From JAFECT01 sp035551675 (GTDB lineage: Bacteria; Pseudomonadota; Alphaproteobacteria; Caulobacterales; Caulobacteraceae): 64,000 nucleotides of DNA. The DNA is taken from positions 1 to 64,000 of the forward strand of contig DASZMV010000039.1 of assembly GCA_035551675.1 (NCBI GenBank), written 5' to 3'. The position numbers were made by a program, and so were the translations under genes. The notes under the pieces are model-generated. The model saw only the letters and a program-made list of their open reading frames with translations. It did not search any database and had not been told where the DNA came from. Every line of letters begins with the position of its first letter. Position 1 is the stretch's first letter. Below are positions 26,720 to 34,996 of the stretch, one piece after another.

Positions 26720-27023
26720 GTCGTCTCCGCGGGCGGTATCGCCAAAGTCGCGAAACTAGGGAGCAATCCGCCAAAGTTTAAGCCGTTTTGCGGCCAGATT
26801 GCGCTCAAGCTTGCCAGCCGCGGCGTTCCGGCCGTCCAGGCCCTCGTCCGGGGTCTAAACGCGGGCCCGCCGCAAAGCAAACGCCTGAGCCGGGTCCCAA
26901 GTCCCAAGCCCAGTCGCAGGGCCCCGGCCCAGAGCCTTGGCCCCTAACCCCGGCTTAAGCCTATTCGTTCACCCTGCCCTGTCGTTGGGGAGTCCTGGGA
27001 GTAAGTCCTGGGGAAGGGCGTTC
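26720..27023. other. Divergent intergenic region chvI / unknown gene
   Basis: The 304 bp contain the leaders of two divergent genes. Two short direct repeats are visible (GGTCCCAAGTCCCAAGCCC near 26895-26914, and AGTCCTGGGAGTAAGTCCTGGGG-like sequence at about 26992-27013). No convincing hairpin terminator or consensus promoter is seen. Confidence 0.5.
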
Positions 27024-28736
27024 ATGGGGCAGGTCCACTACGAGGTCTTCGTGCGCAAGGCGCCGATGGCGCCCTGGCGGCTGGAGCTCGCCACCGAGGA
27101 CCGCGCCCAGGCCATGACCCTGGCCGAGGACATCATGGAGGATAAGCGCGCCGCCGCCGTGCGCGTGACCAAGGAGACCCTGGACGACGAGACCATGGAG
27201 TTCCGTTCGGTCACCCTGATCACCCGGGGGGCGGCGGAGGAGCCCAAGACCAAGCCGGCCCGGGACCCGGCGGCGGGGCCCACCTGCAACGGTCCGGCGG
27301 ATCTCTACCTGCCGCCGGCGCGCGAGACGATCCAGAAGGTGCTGGACGACTGGCTGCGGCGCCAGCGCGTCACCCCCTTCGAGCTGCTGCACCGGCCCGA
27401 CCTCGCGGAGAAGCTCGAAGCGGCGGGCATGGAGATGCAGCACGCCATCCAGAAGGTCTCGGTCCCCGAAAGCCAGATCACCGGCCAGCCGGTGCACGAG
27501 ATCATCCGCAGCTATCAGCGTCTGACCGAGCAGGCCTTCGAACGCCTGATCAAGGCCGGCCGCAAAGGTCTGTTCCCCGAGGTGACGCCGCAGACCATCG
27601 CGACCGTCGCGGAAAAACTCGCCGGCAATCCCGATCGCGCCTTCCTGCTCGGCGGCGGGGTCGCGGCCCATATCGCGCCCGCCGCGACCTGGAGCGAAAA
27701 GGTCGACCGGCTGCTCGACCTGGTCGACGGCGCGCCGGAGGAGTTGAAGAGCCGCGCGCTGGTGCATGTGGTGGTCGAACAGCCCCTGTCGGAGATCGTC
27801 GCCTCGCGCGCCGGTCTGCAGGACCTGATCGGCGGCGAGACGCTGGACCTCGGCGGCGCGCTGGCGGCGCTGGTGCGCATCGCGGCGCCCAGCGAGGTCG
27901 CGGCGCTGATCCGGATGGAGGCGGGGCTGGTAGGACAGATTCCGCCGCTCGAAGGCGCGGCCGTGCGGCTGGGCAAACACATGGACGCGGGCGCGTTCAA
28001 GGTGCTCGGCACCGTGCTGGCGCGGCGCGTGATCAACGAGTTGACGGGCCCCCGGCGTCTGCGTCCCTCCGACGCCAAGGCCGAGATCGATCTGTTGCGC
28101 GCGCTCGCCATGGCGCTGACCGCGTCGGCCGGGCGGCTGCTGTCGCTGGAGGAGGTGCAGGACGCCTTCGTGCGCCGCTCCAAGGCGATCGTGAACGCGG
28201 ACTTCGTGGAGGCCTATCTGGGTCACGACGACGCGGCCTCGGTCGAGGCGATGGCGCTGGTAAAACTGTGCGAGAACCTCGCGGGCGCGGCGAACAAGCG
28301 GCTCGGCGCGCGCTGGCTGATGGGCTGTATCGAGGCGCTGCGTTTCGAGACGGAGTTCCGCAAAGGGTCGGAGCCCGCGATGACGCGGCTGGCCAGCCTC
28401 GCGGCGCTGCAGCGCGCGGTGTTCCACGCCGACCTGCCGGAAAAGGAAACCCGCGACATCACCGTCAAACTGGGCGAGATCGGCGGCGACGTGGAAAGCG
28501 ACGTGCGCATCTGTGCGCAACTGGTCAAGGCGCCGGTGGGCGCGGTGCAGAAGCTCTCGGCGTTGCTGCGGTTGGCCTGCGGCGAAGCGGCGCCGCTCGG
28601 ACCAGCAGCGGATCGCGCCAAACAAGAGGTGCTGCGCCTGATCCGCGCGCCGGAGGTGCGCAAGGAGCTGGCCGAGTCGCCGGAAGCGGCGGCGAAGGTG
28701 ATGCCGCTGGTGCAACAGCTGATGGCGGCGGCCTGA
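27024..28736 (+). CDS. Large conserved helical protein of unknown function, 570 aa
   Basis: The ATG at 27024 follows GGGAAGGG and begins with VHYEVFVRKAPMAPWRLELAT, a roughly 75-residue alpha/beta unit (ending TMEFRSVTLITRG). I recall this N-terminal pattern from several unannotated alphaproteobacterial proteins. A Pro/Ala linker follows; the remaining about 450 residues are predicted to be almost wholly alpha-helical, with segments such as QPVHEIIRSYQRLTEQAFER and LLRALAMALTASAGRLLSLEEV. There is no signal peptide or transmembrane segment. It stands alone, divergent from chvI. A scaffold or regulatory role is possible but nothing in the sequence fixes it. Confidence 0.75.
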   Translation: MGQVHYEVFVRKAPMAPWRLELATEDRAQAMTLAEDIMEDKRAAAVRVTKETLDDETMEFRSVTLITRGAAEEPKTKPARDPAAGPTCNGPADLYLPPARETIQKVLDDWLRRQRVTPFELLHRPDLAEKLEAAGMEMQHAIQKVSVPESQITGQPVHEIIRSYQRLTEQAFERLIKAGRKGLFPEVTPQTIATVAEKLAGNPDRAFLLGGGVAAHIAPAATWSEKVDRLLDLVDGAPEELKSRALVHVVVEQPLSEIVASRAGLQDLIGGETLDLGGALAALVRIAAPSEVAALIRMEAGLVGQIPPLEGAAVRLGKHMDAGAFKVLGTVLARRVINELTGPRRLRPSDAKAEIDLLRALAMALTASAGRLLSLEEVQDAFVRRSKAIVNADFVEAYLGHDDAASVEAMALVKLCENLAGAANKRLGARWLMGCIEALRFETEFRKGSEPAMTRLASLAALQRAVFHADLPEKETRDITVKLGEIGGDVESDVRICAQLVKAPVGAVQKLSALLRLACGEAAPLGPAADRAKQEVLRLIRAPEVRKELAESPEAAAKVMPLVQQLMAAA

Positions 28737-28780
28737 CCTCTCCTCGCCGGATCGGCAGCGAACGCGAGGCGGAAGGCGCC

Positions 28781-29419
28781 TTACACGCGCGGTGGTTTTG
28801 CCTTGCCGGTCGCGCGCTCGCTTTCCAAGCCGAGCCGAATGAGGTCAAGGATGCGGAACTGATCGGCGTTTCGCTTCTTCAGGTCCTCCACTGAAAAGAC
28901 GTCGCGGCCCAGGAGCCGGGCGAAGAGGGGCGCCGCCAGCAGCAAGCCGAGTTTCGTCGAGACGGCAGGCGTCGGATCTTCCAGCCAGGTTTCATCCGGA
29001 AAGCGCTCCCGCAGGGCGGCGGCCGCGTCCTGAGGCTCCTCGGCAAGAAGACGGGCGACAAAGTCGACCGCCATCGGCCGTTCCTCGACGATTGCGCGCC
29101 GCAGATAGGCCGTTACGTCCGCGAGCGTGAGAGCGCCTGTCTCGTGGACATCGATCAGATGAAAGACGTCCTCCACCGTACGTATCCGCGCGGATGCGGC
29201 GACACGATCCAGATAACCCCGCATCACCGTCTCTTCGACGGCGCGGCGAAGGCCTTCCTTCGATCCGAAATAGAAGCGGATCAGCCCTCTGGATACGCCG
29301 GCCGATTCCGCGAGCGCGCTCACCGATGTTGCGCCGAACCCGTCCCGGGCGAACAGGCGCACGCCCGCTGTGATCAGTCGTTCGCGTCCATTCGGCGAAG
29401 CGTCGGGTTCTGAACTCAT
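28781..29419 (-). CDS. TetR-family transcriptional regulator
   Basis: The 212-residue protein has the TetR N-terminal helix-turn-helix: RERLITAGVRLFARDGFGATSVSALAESAGVSRGLIRFYFGSKEGL (about residues 12-58); the remainder is a helical ligand-binding domain without clear relatives. The ATG at 29419 follows GGAGGAG with good spacing and is preferred over the longer open frame from 29488. It is divergent from a TonB-dependent receptor, and a palindrome over the receptor promoter (29546-29561) is its most likely operator, so it probably represses the receptor and itself in response to an unknown ligand. Confidence 0.9.
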   Translation of the reverse strand: MSSEPDASPNGRERLITAGVRLFARDGFGATSVSALAESAGVSRGLIRFYFGSKEGLRRAVEETVMRGYLDRVAASARIRTVEDVFHLIDVHETGALTLADVTAYLRRAIVEERPMAVDFVARLLAEEPQDAAAALRERFPDETWLEDPTPAVSTKLGLLLAAPLFARLLGRDVFSVEDLKKRNADQFRILDLIRLGLESERATGKAKPPRV

Positions 29420-29525
29420 GGCTCCTCCGGGTGCGGAACCGCTACGCACAGACAGGCCGCCAGCGCCAGGATGATCGTCGCGAGCCACGCCCGCGGGACG
29501 GGAGGATCGTCAGCGGAAAGTGCGA

Positions 29526-29561
29526 TTGCAGGACTCCCACGGGATCTATATGATCGTATAG
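29526..29561 (+). promoter_or_regulatory. Sigma-70-like promoter with overlapping palindromic operator
   Basis: TTGCAG at 29526-29531 and TATGAT at 29549-29554 are separated by 17 bp, a good -35/-10 pair for the TonB receptor whose ATG is at 29644. The palindrome CTATATGATCGTATAG (29546-29561, one mismatched base pair) covers the -10 box. Such overlap fits repression by the divergent TetR-type regulator. The promoter assignment is by consensus only. Confidence 0.65.
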
Positions 29562-29643
29562 GTAACCCGCGAGCCCTTTACCCGCAAGCCTGCGCAGGCG
29601 GCTGGGAAGGTCGATCTCAGTGGGGCGATTGGGGAGATCACAG

Positions 29644-31872
29644 ATGAGGCGCATGCTTGTTTCGCGGCCGGTCACGACGTCCGTCCTGCTCTTGGCGGCC
29701 ACCGCCTTGGCTTCGGGGACGCTGGGCTTGAGACCGGCGCAGGCCCAGAGCGCGTCGGGGTCCGACAAGACGCCGGCGACCGTCGCCGAGGTCGTGGTCA
29801 CGGCTCAGAAGCGCCCCGAGAAGATTCAGGACGTCCCCCAGACCATCAGTGTGGTCGGCAGCCGGCAGCTGGAGGACTTTCACGTCACTCAGCTGACCGA
29901 TATCGGCGCCTACGTGCCCGGACTCCAGGTCGACACCGGCGGGACCCCCGGCCAGACGACGCTCAGCATGCGCGGCATAGCCCCGATCAGCGCCAATGCG
30001 ACCGTGGCGAGTTACATCGACGACACGCCGATCGGCTCTACGTCGTTCCATAACCGCGGCTCGCTCTACAGTCTCGACCTCCTGCCCTACGACGTGCAGC
30101 AGATCGAGGTCCTGGAGGGCCCGCAAGGAACCCTTTACGGGGCCAACGCCCTGGGCGGCATCGTGCGATACGTCACGACCCAGCCGAGCCTGACGACGTT
30201 CGGCGCGCGCGTCGGCGGCGACGTTGAGAGTATCGATGGCGGCGGCGTGGGCGGCGGGGCCCGCGCGATGATCAACGCGCCGCTCGTCGCCGATACGCTC
30301 GGCTTCCTGGCGAGTTACGCGTTCGAAAACACGCCGGGTTACATCGACAATATCCGGACCGGGCAGAGCGATCAGAACGCGGTTCGTCAACAGAGCGCCC
30401 GGCTCGCGCTCCTGTGGCGGATCAATGAGGATGCGACGCTGAAACTCGGCGTTATCTACCAGCATGAAAATGCGCTCGGGAACGCGACCGTGGCGCTGGA
30501 CCCCGGCACGCTGAGGCCGTTCGCCGAACTGTCCGACAACAACTACCTGTCCAACACCTTCCGCAGTACGCTGCAGTACTACACGGCGGACCTGAACTGG
30601 AATTTCGGTTGGGCCAAGCTGGTTGCGGCGTCGAGCTACTCCGACCAGAAAACCGAAGTCGACCAGGACGCGACCTTGACCTACCAACCGATCCTCGGTC
30701 TGTTCGGTTTTCCGGACGGACTCTCGGCATTCGATCTTGCGCTACGCAACAAGAAGTTCACCCAGGAGCTACGCCTGTCGTCGCCTTCGAACGGCAAGTT
30801 CGAATGGCTGGTCGGAGCGTACTACGACCACGAGAACAGCGGTAACCGCCAGACGCTGACATCGCAGAATCCCGACCTCAGCCCGATACCGGGCCTCGAC
30901 CCGCTGTTCATCGGCGCGTTGCCCACAACCTACCAGGAGCTCGCCGGTTTCGGCGACGCCACATACTATTTCTCCAAGTGGTTCGATATTTCCGCCGGCG
31001 TCCGATACGCGCACAACACGCAGAAGTTCACCGAAATCATCGAGCCGGGCTCACCGGTCCTGCCGCCGGCGGAGGTGCCGGGAAGTTCGTCGGAAGGCGT
31101 CTGGACCTACAGCGTCAGTCCGCGGCTTCACTTCACGCGCGACATCATGGCGTACGCCCGCGTGGCGTCAGGTTATCAGCCCGGCGGCCCCAACACCGCC
31201 CTGCCCGGCGTGCCGCCGGCGGTCAATTCCAGCACGCTCACCAACTATGAGGTGGGCCTCAAGTCGACATTCTGGGACGGCAGGGCGGTTCTCAACCTGT
31301 CGGCGTTCGATCTCGAGTGGAAGAATATCCAGGTCGCGGGCGAGTCACCGGGCGGCGTAAGCTACACGACGAATGGTGGAACGGCGCGCAGTCGAGGGTT
31401 TGAAGCGGAGGGCTCCGTCCGTCCCGCGGACGGTTGGCAACTTGCGGCCAACGTGACCTACACCGATGCGGCGTTCACTGAAGACGTGGCCTCCGTCGGC
31501 GCGTTCAGCGGGGACCGCCTGCCGTTCGTGCCCAGGTGGAGCGGCGCGATCCGTGCGGATTACGACTGGAGCCTGAGTGCGGATTGGCGCGGCCATGTCG
31601 GAACGGGCCTGCGACTCGTGGATTCGCGCTACAGCCCTGGTCCGTTGTCGGTGAACGAATTTCCCACACGCGGATACACCTCGCTCGACCTAAACGCCGA
31701 CGTCTCCAACGACCGCTATACGGTTCGCGTATTCGTCAAGAACCTCACCAACGAGCGAGCCTATCTCACCGACGGTTACATTCCGGACGGACTGACCGGT
31801 GGGGTCGTGCAGGTCGAGGGTGCGGTGCTGCAGCCGCGGACGATAGGTCTGTCGATCGACGTCAAATATTGA
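29644..31872 (+). CDS. TonB-dependent outer-membrane receptor
   Basis: The 742-residue protein has a signal peptide (to about residue 38, PAQAQS), a plug domain with the TonB-box-like AEVVVTAQKRPEKIQDVPQTI and QIEVLEGPQGTLYGANALGGIVRYVT, and a C-terminal beta barrel ending in the aromatic LSIDVKY expected of outer-membrane proteins. The AQKR box variant is typical of the large receptor family of sphingomonads and Caulobacter-like bacteria that import plant- or aromatic-derived compounds. The ATG at 29644 has GGGGAGA about 8 bases upstream. Only a divergent TetR gene is adjacent, so the substrate is unknown. Confidence 0.93.
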   Translation: MRRMLVSRPVTTSVLLLAATALASGTLGLRPAQAQSASGSDKTPATVAEVVVTAQKRPEKIQDVPQTISVVGSRQLEDFHVTQLTDIGAYVPGLQVDTGGTPGQTTLSMRGIAPISANATVASYIDDTPIGSTSFHNRGSLYSLDLLPYDVQQIEVLEGPQGTLYGANALGGIVRYVTTQPSLTTFGARVGGDVESIDGGGVGGGARAMINAPLVADTLGFLASYAFENTPGYIDNIRTGQSDQNAVRQQSARLALLWRINEDATLKLGVIYQHENALGNATVALDPGTLRPFAELSDNNYLSNTFRSTLQYYTADLNWNFGWAKLVAASSYSDQKTEVDQDATLTYQPILGLFGFPDGLSAFDLALRNKKFTQELRLSSPSNGKFEWLVGAYYDHENSGNRQTLTSQNPDLSPIPGLDPLFIGALPTTYQELAGFGDATYYFSKWFDISAGVRYAHNTQKFTEIIEPGSPVLPPAEVPGSSSEGVWTYSVSPRLHFTRDIMAYARVASGYQPGGPNTALPGVPPAVNSSTLTNYEVGLKSTFWDGRAVLNLSAFDLEWKNIQVAGESPGGVSYTTNGGTARSRGFEAEGSVRPADGWQLAANVTYTDAAFTEDVASVGAFSGDRLPFVPRWSGAIRADYDWSLSADWRGHVGTGLRLVDSRYSPGPLSVNEFPTRGYTSLDLNADVSNDRYTVRVFVKNLTNERAYLTDGYIPDGLTGGVVQVEGAVLQPRTIGLSIDVKY

Positions 31873-31908
31873 CGACGCAGGTGGACGGCGACACGGCGCC
31901 GCGCGGAT

Positions 31909-34764
31909 TTATTTTCGCGGCGACGTCGTGACCGCACGCGATCCCGAAGGCGCGTCCTTCGGCGAAGCGATCGAAGAGAGGCCCGGGCCCGCGAGCCAGG
32001 TGTGGGCGAGGCGTTTCACTTCGTCGAGGCTGATCGAGCCATAGACGGCGTCCCAGGTGCGCGCGTCGTCGAGCTGGACCGGGTTGCCGGCAGAGCCGTC
32101 CAGGATGTGGACCCACCAGTTGATGTCGGTGCGGCGGTCGGCCTCTTCGGCGAGGGTCGGCTTGCGCACGCTTTCGAGCTGATCGGAGGTGATGTTTCCC
32201 GCGGCCATGTCGGCGGCGACCTCGCGGATGGTCGACAGCACCTCGTCGGTCTTGCCGGGCGAGGATTCCACCAGAACCGTGACCGCGCCCTGGTCGGAAT
32301 CGTCGTCCATGTGGGTGGAGGCCGACGGCGCGTAGGTCTCGCCCATCTTGTCGCGCAGGCGATGACGAAGCGCGTCTTGCAGGATCATGCCGACATAGCG
32401 CATGCCGCGTTCGTCGCGGCGCTGGGCGGGCGAGCCGACCCACAGCGGCCACATCACCTCGACCGCGGCGCGCGCGGGGGGTCCGTTGAAGGAGGTCTGC
32501 ACGTTGCGGCCGCTCGCGGGCCAGCGGACGAAGGCTGCGGTGTCGTTCACCAGCGGCTGAGGCGCGCGCGGCGGCAGGGCGCCCAGCGTCTTCGCCACCG
32601 CGTTGACGGCGCGCGCCTCGTCCATGTCGCCGACGACGGTGACTTCGAGCGGCGCGGTGGTCAGCGGCGGCTTGAACTCGGCGGCGAAGGCGTCGGCCTT
32701 CAGCGAGCCGAGCCGGTCGGGGACCTGCAGGGTGAGCGGCCCGTTCGGCGCGATGGTGCGGTTCAAGGCGTCGGCCGCGGCGAGATAGGGCGTGGTTCCG
32801 TAGGCGCGGTAGAGGTTGCCGAGCTCGGTCCCGACCATGCTCTCCATCTCGGGACTGAATCCCGGGTCGGTGAGGAAGGCGGTCAAGGTCTGCATCTGCA
32901 CGTCGATGTCCTGGGGCGTCGTGCGGCCGCCGAGCACGAAGCGATGCGGATCGACCTGTAACGCGGCGCCCCAGATGTGGCCGGGAAACAGCTTGCGGAG
33001 ATCCTCGAAACTGTCCTTGCCGAGGCCGCCCAGCACCAGAAGTTGCGAGCCTATGCTTGCGGCGAACATGTTGGTTCGCCCGAGTTCCGCGCGGCCTTCG
33101 CCGAAGGAGACGTTCACCACCGCGTCGCCTTTTGCGAAAGGCGTCGACTTGAAGTTCATCACCACGCCGTTGGCGAAGGTCAGGCGGGTGAAACCGGGCT
33201 CGGCGATCTCCTCGCGCTTGACCACTTTTCCGGGCGGGCCGAAGTCGGCGTAGGCCCAGGCCTTTTCTTGCACGGGCTTGTAGTCGTCCGTGGGCGCGGG
33301 CGCCGCCGCAAGTTTGGTCCAGAAGGCTTTCGCGTCGGCCAGCGTCGGCGGCGACTGGGCGATGATCACCAGAACCGGGCCGCCGCCCTTCCAGTCCGCC
33401 TGCATCTGCGCGCGCACTTCGCCCGGCGTGAGCGTCTGGGCGGCTTGTTCGGCGCGGTAGCGTTCGCTGATCGGGGCGGTCACCTGGCCGTGGTCGATCT
33501 CGTCGAGGATGAAGTTGGCGAGCGAGGCGCTGGGATAGCTGTCGTTGTGATCGACGCCATAACGCATCACCGCCAGGCGCCCTTGCAGCGCCTGTTTCAG
33601 TTCGATCTCAGAGGGACCGAAGGCGAGCAGGCGCTGCATCTCGCTGCGCGCGGCGGTGAGGCCTGCGCGCCAGTCGCCGCTGTCGGGATTGAGCGTAAGG
33701 CAGTTGGCCGCCAGCTCGCGCCGGTCGTCGGCGTAGAGGGCGGAGGCGGTGTGAAACGGCGGGTTGGGCCGACGCGCGATTTCGCCCAGGCGCTGGTTCA
33801 GCACCATCTGCCAAAGCTCACGCGCGATCTCGGCGCGCTGATGCGAGACGGTGTCGGGTAGGTCGCGTTCGGGCGCGCGCTTGATGCAGAAGGCGACCTC
33901 GTCGGCGAGCTGGCGGTCGCTCGGCCACGACTCGACGTCGAGCGGCCGCGACAGATCGGTGGTGGACGGCGCGGGACGCTTGGGCTGCGGTCCCTTGCCG
34001 CGCCAGTCGGAGAACGCGGTCTTGATCCGCGCCTCCAGCGCATCGGCGGGGAGGTCGCCGACCACCACGATCAGCGCGTTCTCGGGACGATACCAGCGAT
34101 CGTGGAAGGCGCGCACCTTGGCGGCGTCGGTGGTCGCGATCGACTCCGCCGTGCCGATCGGATCGCGCTGGGTGATGCGCAACTCGGGGCTCATCAGCGC
34201 GCGCAGGCGGCGCGTCACCACTTCGGACGGACTCTCGTTGGTTTCGCGTTCATGCTCGATCACCGCGCGTTCGTGCGTCACCGCGTCGGGCGCGATGTCG
34301 AGGCCGTCGGCGACGTCGCGCAGCCACTGGAAGCTGAGGTCGAGGTTGCCGGGCGTCGCCTGCTGCAGGTTCAGGTGATAGGTGGTGTCGAAGGCGCCGG
34401 TGAAGGCGTTCTGGTCGCGGCCGAACTGCACGCCCTGGTCGGCGAACAACTGCTCCATGCGCGCCTTGGCGATGCGCTGGCCGCCCTCGAAGGCCATGTG
34501 TTCGGTGAAGTGCGCGACGCCGCGCTCGTCGTCGTTTTCATCGAGACTGCCGACCTCGATGCGCAGGCGGATGGAGATCGCGCCCTTGGGCTCGGCGTGG
34601 CTGAGCACCGCGTAGCGCATGCCGTTGGGGAGGGTTCCGCGGCGGATGTTGGGGTCGGGTTGGAGGGTGTCGGGGTTGGCGGCGGGCGCGGGAGCGCCGA
34701 CGGCGGAGGCGGCGGCGCTGAGGAGGGCGCATGCGGCCAAGCCTGCGATGAGAAGCCTACGCAT
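31909..34764 (-). CDS. Exported M16-family zinc peptidase (insulinase/pitrilysin-like)
   Basis: The 951-residue protein has a signal peptide (MRRLLIAGLAACALLSAAAS) and the inverted zinc motif HxxEH as H85-F-T-E88-H89; the third ligand is expected in the THERAVIEHERET segment about 75 residues later. Four M16 half-domains fit the length: an active N-terminal one and three inactive ones, including the R/Y-containing third domain with PSASTHMDDDSDQGAV near the end. Such periplasmic M16 peptidases degrade small peptides. Start chosen at 34764 because the signal peptide begins there. It is convergent with the TonB receptor, 36 bp apart. Confidence 0.94.
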   Translation of the reverse strand: MRRLLIAGLAACALLSAAASAVGAPAPAANPDTLQPDPNIRRGTLPNGMRYAVLSHAEPKGAISIRLRIEVGSLDENDDERGVAHFTEHMAFEGGQRIAKARMEQLFADQGVQFGRDQNAFTGAFDTTYHLNLQQATPGNLDLSFQWLRDVADGLDIAPDAVTHERAVIEHERETNESPSEVVTRRLRALMSPELRITQRDPIGTAESIATTDAAKVRAFHDRWYRPENALIVVVGDLPADALEARIKTAFSDWRGKGPQPKRPAPSTTDLSRPLDVESWPSDRQLADEVAFCIKRAPERDLPDTVSHQRAEIARELWQMVLNQRLGEIARRPNPPFHTASALYADDRRELAANCLTLNPDSGDWRAGLTAARSEMQRLLAFGPSEIELKQALQGRLAVMRYGVDHNDSYPSASLANFILDEIDHGQVTAPISERYRAEQAAQTLTPGEVRAQMQADWKGGGPVLVIIAQSPPTLADAKAFWTKLAAAPAPTDDYKPVQEKAWAYADFGPPGKVVKREEIAEPGFTRLTFANGVVMNFKSTPFAKGDAVVNVSFGEGRAELGRTNMFAASIGSQLLVLGGLGKDSFEDLRKLFPGHIWGAALQVDPHRFVLGGRTTPQDIDVQMQTLTAFLTDPGFSPEMESMVGTELGNLYRAYGTTPYLAAADALNRTIAPNGPLTLQVPDRLGSLKADAFAAEFKPPLTTAPLEVTVVGDMDEARAVNAVAKTLGALPPRAPQPLVNDTAAFVRWPASGRNVQTSFNGPPARAAVEVMWPLWVGSPAQRRDERGMRYVGMILQDALRHRLRDKMGETYAPSASTHMDDDSDQGAVTVLVESSPGKTDEVLSTIREVAADMAAGNITSDQLESVRKPTLAEEADRRTDINWWVHILDGSAGNPVQLDDARTWDAVYGSISLDEVKRLAHTWLAGPGLSSIASPKDAPSGSRAVTTSPRK

Positions 34765-34820
34765 TAAGCGATCCCCGACACGGCGGCGAGGTAAGCGCGA
34801 ACAAGGGCGGCGCACAACAC

Positions 34821-34977
34821 TCCTCCCCTGTGAGCGGCAGCGAACGGGGGAGGTGTCGCGAAGCGACGGAGGGGGCGCGCCGGGAGCGCGAACACAGGCC
34901 TGAGCGTGGGCGCATTCCGAACGCCCCCTCCGGCCCTCTGGGCCACCTCCCCCGCGCGTCCGCGCGGGGGAGGAGTG
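34821..34977. repeat. Facing pair of hairpin repeats (GGGGGAGGTG type)
   Basis: The left copy (about 34821-34882) and right copy (about 34920-34977) are inverted homologues. Both read CTCC-rich stem, then GGGGGAGGTG, a short hairpin, then GGAGGGGGC. The short hairpins differ in sequence (TCGCGAAGCGA on the left; GGCCCAGAGGGCC on the right, read in the same sense) but both pair, i.e. the structure is conserved with compensatory changes. They fill the gap between the M16 and polA genes. The same unit brackets the DUF559 gene at 37937-38436. Confidence 0.85.
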
Positions 34978-34996
34978 CGCAGCGCGACGCTTGCAC

